A stretch of 64,000 nucleotides of DNA, taken from Botryotinia globosa (lineage: Eukaryota > Ascomycota > Leotiomycetes > Helotiales > Sclerotiniaceae). Of the stretch, positions 24,053-35,646 are shown piece by piece. Position 1 is the first letter of the stretch. Each line of letters begins with the position of its first letter. The translations under genes were made by a program, and so were the position numbers. The stretch spans positions 2,542,001 through 2,606,000 of the forward strand of contig RCSZ01000002.1 in the NCBI GenBank assembly GCA_014898425.1, read 5' to 3'. The notes under the pieces are model-generated. The model saw only the letters and a list, made by a program, of their open reading frames with translations, had not been told where the DNA came from and did not search any database.

Positions 24053-25778
24053 CTACAATTCATCCCTCTTCCTCAAACCAGTTTCCACCGGTCTCATTCT
24101 AAACATCTTCACCCCGTGCGCCTCCACATCCGCAATCACTGTTCCACTAGGTTTAACCGTCCCCGTCAAATTCCCCAACAGCTCACTTCTTCCTGCCGCC
24201 AACCCAGCCTCATAACTCATTTCCGTGGCATTATATCTTCCCTCCCCAACGGTCGTAGCGTTATAGCCCGTCGTCGCATTTCCAGTCGCGGTACTTGCGC
24301 CAATGATTGCTTGAGCAGTAGCATTATCCATGCGATTTGCCCATAGATCACGTAATTCCCATTCCATGGAGACTTGTTTGGCTGTGCCTCCGGTTCCATA
24401 ATCAATGAAGATATCGGCCAGTGTGGCGTTCATGGTAAGAGTTTCATTGCCACCATTGATGAGGAGGAGAACAAAGTCACTGGTCGTGCTGTTGGTGGTG
24501 GATTGGAGAGCACCGGACCACATTTGGATTGTGGCAACGCCGTTCTCGTCCGTAGCATCAGTAGCGTACATCCAGCGACGAGCAGCGCTGCTACCTAGCG
24601 GATCTTGGTTCACGGCGATAACGGCCGGGTTGGAGATGATTGCTAGATCGGCTGGTTGGATTTTGCGGAGGTCGTTGCCGAGAATGAGGGGACTTTTTGC
24701 GATTGCCCCTTTTTGTTGTTAGAATTTTGATCTTCATACATTTCTTGACTGGGAAATAAATTTGAGAGACTTACACATGCTAAAGTGAGCTACATATTCC
24801 GAGTCGGTCATTCCTCCATTGCCAACCTCCAACATATCCAGATCGTTCCAGGCACCTGGTTGGGCTTTTGATACGATGAAAGAAGCTTTATTCATAATGT
24901 TGACAATTGAGCACTATATAGTTTGCTTTAGTTAGGTGTTCAAAGTATGTCGGTAGACGGATAGCTTACATGGAAGCCGGGTAATACGCAGTTGAATGCA
25001 TCAGGGCCATCGCATGGACATCTTGCGTCTGCTCTGTCCCATGAATCGTACACATCACCGGATATTCTCCAACTGTTTGCTGTAGTCGATCCCCAATTCC
25101 ATGGAGAGTCCTCTCCCCAGTTACAAAGGGAGTAAAGAATAGGTCGACCAGTAGCATTGAGTGCTTTCGCCATCACCTGGTATCTGAAACATAGAATTAG
25201 CCTGATTTGACAAAAACATCTAAAATTACCAGTCTCCAATACAGTTGTATCTGCCCGCGGAGTAGTAATGTTTCTTACCTTTGAGAACTCAAATACTGAG
25301 TTCCTGCTTGTCCAGTGTTGTAACAATTATCATATTTCAAATAATCAACTCCCACCAAAGCAAAATAATTCGCATCGACAGTTTCATATCCTAGACTTCC
25401 AGCGTATCCACCACAGGTGTATTCGCCAGCGTCTGAGTACATGCCAAATTTCAAACCGAGATCATGAATTGCATCTGCTACAGCCTTCATGCCCTGCGGA
25501 AATTTATCCGCATTGGCGACAAGAGTGTTATTGTCGCTAGCGTTTCGCCCGTTGCTCCAACAATCATCGAGAATGACATATTGATATCCTAAGTCTTTAA
25601 GACCATAATCAACAATCAAATCGGCTGTTTGAAGAAGAAGCTCCTCGGACACGTCACAACCTAAGGCATTCCAATTGTCCCATCCCATTTGGGGGGTTCT
25701 AGCTAGACCATTGTTGACAGCATGCACTCTGGAAACTAACAAGGTAGCGAGAACGCCGAAGATACTTCTTGTCGACAT
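24053..25778 (-). CDS. Secreted alpha-galactosidase (GH27, melibiase)
   Basis: Releases terminal alpha-1,6-linked galactose from melibiose, raffinose-type sugars and galactomannan outside the cell. Exons 25778-25279, 25183-24970, 24913-24775 and 24708-24053; 502 residues. Residues 1-20 are a signal peptide (cut near SRVHA/VNNG). GH27 hallmarks are [31 protein letters not shown] and YLKYDNC with nucleophile D150. The acid/base is D210 in WRISGDV, followed by a disulfide-rich insert ([13 protein letters not shown]) and [17 protein letters not shown]-terminal beta domain with many N-glycosylation sequons follows. All splice phases agree. A cluster of CreA-type sites lies about 510 bp upstream. 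Confidence 0.96.
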
Positions 25779-28309
25779 CTTCAATTCTAAGAAATTGAGA
25801 AAAGTGTGCGAAGAAAATTTACTGGAGAAACACCAGCTTTTATAGGTCAAAAAACTCCAATCGGAGTATTTACTCGTTGCATCCAGGTACAATCCACTTG
25901 TCTACCAATGACTTCACAGACCGAGTAAAAGCAAGATTCCTAGCGGGGGTAATGCTGCACTCCGTAGCTCAACATAAGGTTACATGTCACTACTGAAAGA
26001 TACGAAGAGTATCCGGAGTTAGACATGTAAATTTTGCATAAATGGTACAAATAACTCTTACAGACGAAATCTCTTTTTGCAGAATGATCAGACAATCTAA
26101 CATAGTTTGCGATGCATTAGAAACTGTTCCAAACTCTTCACTTGAACCGTTGAACGGCATGGGAGACACCGTACAGATCTCTAGCACTGGTAAATCCCAC
26201 TTACTTTTGGAAATGATCAACAATTACCAAGTTATGTAAACTCAAGTACCTAGGTAGGTACATGGATTCGGCTCGGATTATTTGTTCAACCCCGCATCCC
26301 CACCAACCCCGGCGTAGGTAGGTTTAAATGCTCGGAGTACAAACTACAAGTGGAGAGACACTTGCATGGCAGGAGACAAACAAGAAGCAGAAGACAGTAC
26401 ACTGTACAGGCACAACGGCTCTAATAGCTTGGCTGTTTTTGACAGTTAAACCGACCTCGGTGCGAAATGTCCCACCTTCTTAGACCGGGGTTGAACTACC
26501 GGTAATTTTACTTGTTCCTAGATTGCTGCCGACCATATTACTGTAAGCTTAGAGCTAACTATGCACAGCAATATCAAGCGTGTATGCCATAGCCATTGAA
26601 GTTTAAAACAATGCTGACATCGGAAAGGCTCGATCCGCACCAACCTCGTCAGAGGAAGCTGAGACGAGCCCCCATCACTTGCTAGGTGACTACTGTACAG
26701 ATTTGTCGTACGAAGTCGCTTGAATAGCGGTAAAGCTTTCATACGCCACTCCTACTGAATAAAGAGTTGGCTTATATGGTCTTCATAGCCGGCGCTTAAA
26801 ATTTGTAAAGTCTCTGTTGGTCACTCCGTCGCGGACCCCGAGACATACGGGCCGAACAAATATTGAAACAGTTGCAATTGTTGGTCATTCTATTGAGTGG
26901 AGTGCATGTAGCGTTGACGTGGTGTGAAAATAGGCGGCTACCATTTTAGATCATCCTTAGTAAGCGACCTCTTCACGTGTCGCCATTATCGTCCGAACTC
27001 TTTTGTTCGAGAAGCTCCTTCAATGATGTCCGATATATTTTATTCTCACCATAGACTCATAGATTGTTTAAGTTTCGACAAACATCGAAGTTAGACATCA
27101 TTTGGAAGTATTCCTATACAATTGAAAATCTCTCAGGCGTCATCATTCTACCCATATGCGACAGGTACGCCAGCCCAGCTAAGAATCCCACATTAGTCTT
27201 ACAATTCGACGATGGAAACAAGTCGTTGAGAGCTTCTTACACAAACGCATCCAGCATCATAAAACACGAACTTGCAGAAGCTGACGATCGGCAGTAAGAT
27301 ACGGCCCCATCCTGCCGTTCCGCGCGCTCGAGCTGGTCAAGGATTTTAGGGCCTTTTGATCTACATGATCGCGAGCTTTCTCTCGATCCAAACTCAACAC
27401 GCCGGAAATACTCCAACACGAATGCGCTTGGGCGAGCTTTACAATAGCATTTTTCGTGTCGTATTTCTTTTCCTGGTAGTGCTGGGAATACTGACTTTTT
27501 TTTGATCCGAATACTAGTTCTCAGAGTTAGATGTTGGAGGCAGTGCAAAGTTGCTAATCGAGCCACAAGGTGTCCTCGTACAAATGACAAAGCTGTGATA
27601 TATATAGAGCTTCATGCATCATAACTATCTTAAGAGTTACGATTTGTGGTTTGAAACGTCGACTATTCCTTAGCACTGCAGCTGTTTAGCTTCTCTGCTT
27701 ATCATCGTACTTTGTACTGTTATTTTCGCTCGTCATCTTCTCACCCCCTTAGAAGGCTTCTAGACCCAAATCCGCATCGTAATGTGGCGCTGGGCATAGA
27801 CGAGTGGATGTTGGGGTTCGACCCGAAGCATACCTCGTGAGATCCCTAGCATAAATAGCCTTAAGTGTCGGGTTTAGGAGTCGAATCCTAGGGATACTAC
27901 CCAAATCCGATCGATCCGGAAGGTGAATTCCACCATCAAAAATGTGGGCACGAGAATTTATAGAGAGAATGTGCTTTCTAATTGAGTAGCCTGAAAACAA
28001 GTGGTGGGTATTCATTGGTTATGAAACCTTAAAAAGAGCTATGATTGGGAGATTGTACCACTATCCTTTACTATTGGATAACTGTACGATGCAAAATTAC
28101 TCGCGCGACCGCAGCCTCAGCTCAGAGGTGTCCCGGGGGGTCTACAATGACTATGGATTGAAAATTCGCGTTTTGATGGCCATGGTCTCTCAGCACACTG
28201 TTGGAGGTATTCCGGGTGTAAAGATGGATTTCTCTATATATGTAGCAGGTGTTCGAAGTATATTGTTTCCATCATCAATCGGATCATTTCCACTGAATCA
28301 ACTGTCTCA
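25779..28309. other. Intergenic region upstream of two genes; no supported gene
   Basis: About 2.5 kb. The part next to 25778 should contain the alpha-galactosidase promoter. Open frames at 27064-27297, 27237-27590 and 28041-28511 overlap each other or the next gene and show no family resemblance or splice support. GC-richer patches occur around 26290-26500 and 27300-27420. No tRNA arm pair could be folded around the GTCGAATCC-like string at 27870. Confidence 0.5.
26290..26312. promoter_or_regulatory. Cluster of three CreA/Mig1-type sites upstream of alpha-galactosidase
   Basis: CCCCGC (26290-26295), CCCCAC (26298-26303) and CCCCGG (26307-26312) each match the complement of the CreA consensus SYGGRG. 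They lie within 23 bp, about 512-534 bp upstream of the alpha-galactosidase start. Closely paired CreA sites are typical of glucose-repressed glycosidase genes. The role here is inferred. Confidence 0.4.
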
Positions 28310-29296
28310 ATGTCTATGCCTACGTTCGTGTGTGTTCCTGGCTTTTGCCACACTTCAGCTATATTTGATCCCCTCAGAACCCTTCTCGGACACTACGGTT
28401 ATCCTGTACTTCCAGTTCAGCTTCCATCAGTACTTACGAATGGAAATCACGCGTCAAACGATCCTGCGCAGGATACTAGAGCAATTCGAAGTTCAGTGTC
28501 ACATCTTGTAGAAGCAGGTCACGATGTCATTTTGGTCTTACATTCTTATGCTGGAGTTCCAGGCGGTGATGCTTTGCAAGGCTTAGGGAAAACAGAGAGG
28601 GCACAAAGAGGCTTTAAAGGTGGAGTTTTACGAATCGTTTTCGTCATGGCATGGATTGTGCAGGAAGGGTTTAAAATGTGCGAGGAAGGAGACTATAGTT
28701 CTTTTCCACCATATATGCAGTATAATACAGCTTCACGTGTAAGTCAATCAATCCACACTTTTTATTCCGCCGGATATCTTTTATGAAACTCGCGATTACA
28801 ATGTAGTCGAGAAGTATTGGTTCCTCGTTCCAGCTTGGATTTTTGCGCTTGTTCTGTATTGAGTTCTAACTTACGTTCACTAAACGATAGAAAAAGGCTG
28901 TTACTGTGTCTATTCCATCTACATCGGCAATTCAATACTTCTACAATGATCTACCGCATGAGCACGCCGAATGTGTGAGTTATTACAGCCATATCAAAGC
29001 ATCGTTTACTAACCATTCAGTATGCACACATCATGCGCCCCCAAGCCACATCGGTGTTATATCACAGAACGACAATGGCGGCATGGCGCACAATTCCCAC
29101 CACATACGTTCTGTGCCCACTAGATAACGTACTAACAGATGCATACGCCCGACTCATGCTTAGTTCGGCCCAAGAATCAGGTAGTAATATCGATACTATA
29201 GAGGTATGCGAGGGGGCGGGGAGTTGCTGTTGGTTGGGGTCCGGAGCCGATTCGTTTGCGGGGATCTTGAGGCGGGCCGCAGGCGAGTTGGTATGA
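28310..29296 (+). CDS. Small alpha/beta-hydrolase (AB hydrolase-1 type, methyl-esterase-like)
   Basis: Cytosolic alpha/beta-hydrolase of unknown substrate. Exons 28310-28738, 28891-28974 and 29021-29296, all phase 0; 262 residues. The N-terminal FVCVPGFCHTSAIFDPL is the usual oxyanion-loop start. The nucleophile elbow is LHSYAGVPGG (Ser kept). The acid is probably the Asp of CPLDNVLTD. The C terminus (EGAGSCCWLG...ILRRAAGELV) aligns by eye with the family's GAGH region, but Ser-Cys stands where the catalytic His is expected. The last frame is continuous, so the change is not explained by a missed intron; a GTATGC donor-like string at 29204 leaves some doubt. It is either a non-catalytic member or uses another His. 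Confidence 0.8.
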
Positions 29297-32200
29297 GCGC
29301 GTAAGGCAACGAAGCATGGATCGGCACTTTGAAATGCATGTAAGATTGAAATTTGGCATTGGATTTAAATGGACGGAAGGTTGGAACTTGATATGGCGGG
29401 GATAAATCTTGGCGTGGAGGCGGAAATCTTTTGGGGTCGGAGTTTCGGTTTACGAGACGGACATTATATCATTGGGTAGTCAACATTTCATGTGGAGTTC
29501 ATATAAAAAGTTTCAAGGCCATGGTCGCCAACATATCGCGTTTATTGCAAAATCTCTGATCGAATTGGGCCCAATATTACGATGAGAGAATACCTGCCTC
29601 ACTTCAGCAGCGGCCTAGAAATACTTTGACCCGCCTTGATACATATGGTCGTTCTTCTCAGTCTGGAACCCAACCCATGCCATTTAAAGGAAATTTTCTG
29701 CCCAATATCATTTTCTTCCTTGTATACCCATCATCTCTCATCCACCCCGGGTATTATCCAGGAATTTCCGCACACATGACTCTTAACTTGGGTATCATTA
29801 TAAAGGCTCTGATCTTGCAATTCTTATCTATGGGAACAGTTGCGGCATTTCGTGAAAAATTAGCAGATACAATCAATTATCATCAGTCATAGAATCAGTG
29901 CCCAAATTTTTGAGTCGAAGACGGATCCTGCTTTCCTTACGTCGCTCGGCTTGATAAATTGATCTTATTACATGTACACATTCTGTCAACGACATTCAAT
30001 GCAGAAATGACCGCGAATGTTCGTCATCCTATCACAAAATTTCGGGTATAAATCTTAAGACTTCATGATAACCCCCGAGGATAAGACTACAACGCGTGGC
30101 AGTGGCGAAGGATCCTCGTTACTCCCGGATCACCCCTTTACTCAAAGAATTCATGCCAAAAAACGCAATTTCGAGGGTCTTCCTCGTATGATTCTTGGGT
30201 GAGTCGGGTCTAGTCCAGAGGCAAAAGTGAGGACAATGGGAAGCTTGAACTTTTACGTTGAGATGGGATCTTCAGGGGCGTGTAGGGGGCATTTACAAAT
30301 CACTTCAAGAATAGTTGTTTCATTATATAGAGAATAGAAAGTTTCATGTCTTGACGTGATTTCTTCTGATCAAAGAACTAAACTTATTAGTGAGCAATAT
30401 CCTTCACCTATGCTAATTGATGCACACATTCGACATTATATGGTCAATTCTCAGTCTGATACTGAGACAAATAATCAATAGCGTCCTTGCTTGAGTGATT
30501 GTTACTGCTGCTAGTGATCTTCGCTGTAGACAATATATTCTCGTTGGGGAGTGGAAAGTGCGATCAGTGACATAGAACGGGCCATGAAAGAGTGCAGACT
30601 GACATCTCTTACTTATTCAAGCATTGTGTACCTTCCATTCACATGATTTTTTGAAGACGAGACCCAATGATGTCGCACAGGTGATCTATTCAAGAACCGC
30701 AAATACATTTTGTTCATTGTCGGCACTGTTCAAAAGACAGTTTTCTTCAATTTTATTGTCCATTCACTCTTTTGGCGCATTCACACCACTGAAAAGCATG
30801 TCAACAACCCGAAGAAAACTTACCAAAAACACTTACCAATAATAACAAGAGCCTATGAAATAATTTCTGGTCTGTAGGTTCTTTCAGGCGCCCCCAGGCA
30901 GCAAGAAAAGTATCTCAAAGGTGACATACAATACCTTTATCATCCAGCACGCCCCACCGAGACTCTACTATATATACCGTGGTAAGATTGTTTCCCTCGT
31001 CCAAACCGCAAAGGCAGCAAACAGGCTTGTTTGTCCAGGTCAAATGCGGTTTGGCGGAGGAGTTAGCACGCCTGGTTCGAATCGAAAAAAACCCGTCCGG
31101 GGGTTTCCTTACCGTCCCTCGAGGGACGGTAAGGTTTTGCTTCGATGAACTATATTATATATTTTTATTATCTGGATCCTAGAATTCAAAATGAGGAGTT
31201 GATGGATTTTTTTCTGTTTGTATACTTCATTTTTGGGTGAAAGCGGTGTAAGTGTAGTGAATATGAAGAGTAGTGACGAGACTAGATGGGATGGGAGAGG
31301 GGTGATTGGATGTTAGCGAGAATTTGTGAAGTGTGATATTAGTGAATGGCGGACTTGATCAGATCGTTACTGACGTAGCCGAGATGTGTCAGGAACTTAA
31401 AATGCATACTCAATGAAGAACATGTGTAGTTCAGATGTAGATAGAGATGGTTAAATTTCAATAATTCTATCCTGCCTATAATACCAAGAGAACAGGATTT
31501 ATAAATTGAGAATTAGTGAAGGGATAGGAGATGAGAATTGAATGTTTGAGAGAAGTGATGGAGTCGAGATTAAGAAAGGCAGGGAAAGGATGAACGGGTA
31601 GTAAATTTTGTCACTGAGATTCCATATGCTCAGTTGTTTCATCTAGAAAACTACTCTTGTTTTTGTAATTAGATGATTGTGGCTTCAAGTTTACAAGTTA
31701 TTTTAAAACCGCTGATGATTTTGATCTTAATACATCTATCCGTATTGTTTAGAAATACAGTATGATGGATTTCAACGGGCATATGAAGGTACGAGTAGAT
31801 TCTAAGACTAGGTAAAGCAGGGGGCAAATTTGAGTGGGAGACGGGTGACTTGTAGCGATGAGGAACAAGATATACCTGCGATTAAGATTGTATGTTCAAC
31901 AATCAAGAGGATAAGGTGGTGGAGTGCTGGCCGTATTGGTTAGCCCGGTTTCCCTTGATAATTCGGAGACAGTGGTCATCTCAAACTTTTGGCTCCTAGA
32001 AAACACGTACAAATACGCAGGTCTCTACAGTATTTACTCTCTGTGAGGGACAATTTTCAGATTGCTTTGGCTATCAAGATACACCAGCTATACCGTTCGC
32101 TCTTTCTCTTCTTCTTTCTCTTTTTTTTGTGAATGCCAGCATGCTTCGTGAGGGGGTGGAGGGAAATTAAACTAGAGGCGAGCTTACTTTCAGTAGAACC

Positions 32201-33905
32201 TTGAATGATGGAGCCCCCTGCCCGTTATAAATGAATCTAATCCCAGACGAGCCGATCTCCCTACTCACAGGAATCTACAGAGCCTACTTTCCCACCTTTT
32301 TCAAAAATCATGATGCAGACATCTCGCCTGCCCTCTTTCATCATATGATTCAATAACGATTATGATGGCCAGTCAATTTTCAGATGATTTTTCGAATGTA
32401 TCTTCGACTTCTGGATTCTTCCCATTCATCCTCCCTAAAGGACGCTCTTTTTTTACTGGGAAGAGGGCGGATTGAGATGGGAGATTCCCTGTTAGGAGTT
32501 CCCCTAAAAAATACTCGCTTAGTGGGGGTGCTGCAACGCAAAGTGGAATGATCAATTTTTCAAGATTTGGCCCGGTCGAGTTGGACTCAGATGAAAGAGT
32601 AGATGAAACAAAATTTCTCCATCTACTATATACGTGTTTATATGTATCAAGTATCTATGAACAAAAGTTTGTGAGGCATCTTCTCGGCTGTCCTGTTCAT
32701 CAGGATTCGCAAATTTAAGTTATTGATCTATCAAAGATGTTGCATTCCGGCTAAATTAACTTTCTCATTTGAGGTCAATTTCTTATCTTGATTTTCAACT
32801 AGCAAGTGATTACTGTACATCATACTTTGAAAGCAAAATCGTAGCGATGGAGTCATGACGCAGGAGACGACGAATGAACGCGGGCGAAAAGCTCTTTTAT
32901 TTGATTGATCATTTATAGGAAATTCCACATATTATGAGTCACATGTAGCAAACAGTATAGCAGAAGTATACACCTAGTACAAACGATTAATTGTCAAAAT
33001 GTTAATATTTGTACTACCTGGTAAAAACTGCCTACATAATGGCTCTTCTTCCTGGACTAGACACCAGTCACTGTAAATTCCTTGCCCCTTGATCAGACTG
33101 AGATTATAATCATGAATTGGGCTTTATCTGTTGAGGTTAATGGATTCATTCAATTCAAAAGCCGGCCTCCGGAAAAGCATTGTTAGAGTGGAGGAGAAAA
33201 TCACTTGATCCAAATACGTGTTACAAAATGTTGTTAAAAACATAACAAGGTCAAACATCATAACAATCAAGCAGTACCTATATATTCCACCATTCGAACT
33301 CAATCTAACCACGAGAGAGACCTCTGGAGATTATCGTAAACTTGAATATCAAAGGTCTTTCAAGCATTTTGTTTGATTTAATCTGAACATTAAATCTATC
33401 TTGAAAACTGAAATTAGACTAGAGTTCGAAACGGTCCCAGAAATCAAGATGATGTTGAACATTGAAGTTTCCTGGAAGATCTACAATTAATTTAAACATC
33501 AAATTCCTAGAAGAGTCATACCATCAAAATTTGATCCAAATCGAAACGTATCCTAGATTACAGTCCAATAATACACCTTTACTGCAATAGCAGTGTTGTA
33601 TGACACCTTCTTCATTCTCCGCTAGCTTATCGGTTCGGGAAGGCCAGCCTAAGCAGGCTATTTCCATAACTAGAAGTAGGAAAGAGCGAGAAGGGTAAGA
33701 AATAACTCTAGGAATTTAAGCGCTCTCTACTTTATCGACAGCTTTCAAAAAATCAAAATCAAAATCAACAAAAACAACATGTTACGCATCATTCATTAAG
33801 CCAGCATAAGAGATTGCACACCAAGATTACGATCTCAAGATACCTGTTATCCAAACTCGAAAAAATTTAACGACCACATACAAATCATTTTTTTCGATTA
33901 CAACA
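29297..33905. other. Long gene-poor AT-rich region
   Basis: About 4.6 kb without a convincing gene. Frames are all under 90 codons and lack family resemblance. Many stretches are stop-rich in all frames and TpA-rich, as in old decayed repeats, though I found no terminal repeats or transposase/reverse-transcriptase motif. A GC-richer island at about 31000-31140 contains a perfect 28-bp palindrome, listed separately. Confidence 0.5.
31107..31134. repeat. Perfect 28-bp palindrome preceded by a second hairpin
   Basis: Two 14-nt arms (CCTTACCGTCCCTC and its exact reverse complement) abut with no loop. Just upstream, AAACCC and GGGTTT form a second inverted repeat around GTCCGG (about 31089-31106), and before that GGTTCGAATC (about 31074-31083) matches the polymerase III B box. 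The island is GC-rich in AT-rich surroundings. Confidence 0.9.
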
Positions 33906-34355
33906 ATGTGTCTGCGACAGTGGGTTCAATTTTGTTGCGGCGATTTACGCTGTGCTGAAATCCGCTGCGACCAAAACCCAGCCGATCGGCCATTCGAGAG
34001 TTGTGCCGCTCGCCAGACTACAAAACGACTAAGGGATGCGCGAGGCCCGATGGGACATTGCGATCCAGACATATATAGCTGTCCAGGAAGTTGCATCGAT
34101 TGGGGAAGAATCCCTGGTAAGACGTTTGGCAGCGTGAAGGACGTGATATTAGATAAGCTCACTTGGATTCCTTGCAATGTGGAATGGCATGACGCAAATG
34201 CCGACCATCTAAGCAATTTCGCTCCCCTTTTCTGTCCTGAAAGGGCTTCAAGAAAAAGATTATTTATGATTGATGAGCGCGCTCAAAAGAAATTGAAAGG
34301 TAGGATTGGTGAAGTACTCTGCTTTGAATCTCAGTCGCTGACATCCGAACAGTGA
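33906..34355 (+). CDS. Small Cys-rich protein of unknown function (paralogue A)
   Basis: Single open frame of 149 residues starting MCLRQWVQFCCGDLRC. I do not recognise a named family. Cysteines lie at 2, 10, 11, 16, 21 and 33, with more at about 52, 59 and 63 and in the second half. The pattern W..F.CGD....RC..NP..P.E.C is shared with the frame at 35401-35646. No signal peptide or membrane segment is visible, so it is likely intracellular and perhaps metal-binding. Upstream, about 33745-33905, is A-rich with CAAAATCAA-type runs. The relation to the neighbour supports a real gene, but no intron or functional motif confirms it. Confidence 0.5.
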   Translation: MCLRQWVQFCCGDLRCAEIRCDQNPADRPFESCAARQTTKRLRDARGPMGHCDPDIYSCPGSCIDWGRIPGKTFGSVKDVILDKLTWIPCNVEWHDANADHLSNFAPLFCPERASRKRLFMIDERAQKKLKGRIGEVLCFESQSLTSEQ

Positions 34356-35400
34356 ACCCCTGAAGATATCATCGCCAAGACTAGCGACGTTGTCGACTGC
34401 GATTCTTCGCCCAGACCTTAGACACTCAGAGGTCGTTTTTCTTTTGATAATATGAAGGCGGCGAGCAAGAAAGTAACATCACATGTAGTGGAGTAAGCCC
34501 ATGGGAATTGGCGATGAGGAAATGGTATGTACAAAGTTTTTCCTTCACGAGGTAGCGCCAGCACAATGTTCGAATAGAACGAGCAGGCTAATATGGAAAC
34601 TGCAGGTAGACATCTCTGAGATCCCAGACAATATGGTGCGCTACAAAAAGTCTTTTCCGGCTAGATTAGCGTGCTTCGAAAGTGTTGCGACGGAAACCAC
34701 CTGGAGACTTGAGACAGAGAAACGAATATAGATTATTTGAGCCCTGCTAGAGAGTATCCCAATGTTTTAGATTGCAGTCGAAAATAAAAGCTCTTAAACT
34801 ACAGTATCAAAAGAGAAGAATCAAGCTATCAAATCAAAATCGTTGATTTCACTTTGGGTTGAGTAAAGTTCAGACATTGAAACTTCACATTCACCACTTG
34901 GCAGGGAGAAAGCCGATATCCATCCTTTCGTTCGATACCAAAGATTGCAACGTAGAGTGTAGTATGTCTTCGCAATGCCAGTACGACAAATTGGTAGTTT
35001 TCAATCGATAGATCTCACGTCATTTTGGAATAGGTCTTTTCTCTACCCCTATGATCTCTTTGTCACCGTGTATCAATCGTCATGTTTTGAAATTGTGTGT
35101 ATGCCCCGCACGAATCCGCCGGCAGATTCCGTGGTGGAAGCCATGAAAACTCTTTCAGGTTCTTGATATTGGTAGAGCAGTAAACTATTTATTTAGAAAG
35201 ATTTCTCCTAAATCAGACATTTTTGTAAAGATATGAGCAAACACAAATACTCTGGATCCTATCTGGAACACAAATTCAAAACTTCACTCCAAGCGCTCGC
35301 TCAGAGATCAATCTTGTCAGGAGGTTCGCGTCACCAAACGCATGAATAAACTCTATCAGAAAAGCAGTTACTGACGCGAAACCAAACCATACCATTCTAC
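34356..35400. other. Spacer between the two Cys-rich frames
   Basis: About 1 kb with short frames only (76 codons at 34501, 63 at 34975), neither supported. Possibly decayed material of the same small-gene family, but I cannot show similarity by eye. Confidence 0.4.
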
Positions 35401-35646
35401 ATGTGCGGCGATAAGTTGTGGATACAGTACGAGTGCGGGGACGTCGACCCACAAACGTTAAGATGTTCTCTAAATCCTGAAGGGCCATTGGAGACTTGCA
35501 AGAACTGGCAAAAGGACCCAAAGCTCTCAATTACCAACAAGTCAGGGAAATGTCCGGCATGTACTCAGGAAGATGATGAATGGGTGGGAGGATCTAGCAT
35601 GAGGCTGTCGGTAAAGACCCCTAGTAAAGATACAAATACGAGATAA
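35401..35646 (+). CDS. Small Cys-rich protein of unknown function (paralogue B)
   Basis: 81 residues, starting MCGDKLWIQYECGDVD. It shares the spacing W..(F/Y).CGD......RC..NP..P.E.C with the frame at 33906 and has a further CPAC pair at residues 51-54. It is shorter than paralogue A and ends in a Lys/Thr-rich tail, so it may be C-terminally truncated or extended by an unseen intron. Function unknown. Confidence 0.45.
   Translation: MCGDKLWIQYECGDVDPQTLRCSLNPEGPLETCKNWQKDPKLSITNKSGKCPACTQEDDEWVGGSSMRLSVKTPSKDTNTR

Noticed and set aside
27865..27885. GTCGAATCC-like T-loop string suggesting a tRNA
   Set aside because: No matching D arm, anticodon arm or acceptor stem at the right distance on either strand.
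29626..29892. 88-codon frame with a hydrophobic stretch
   Set aside because: Opens with TTG; the internal ATG form is short and has no family resemblance.
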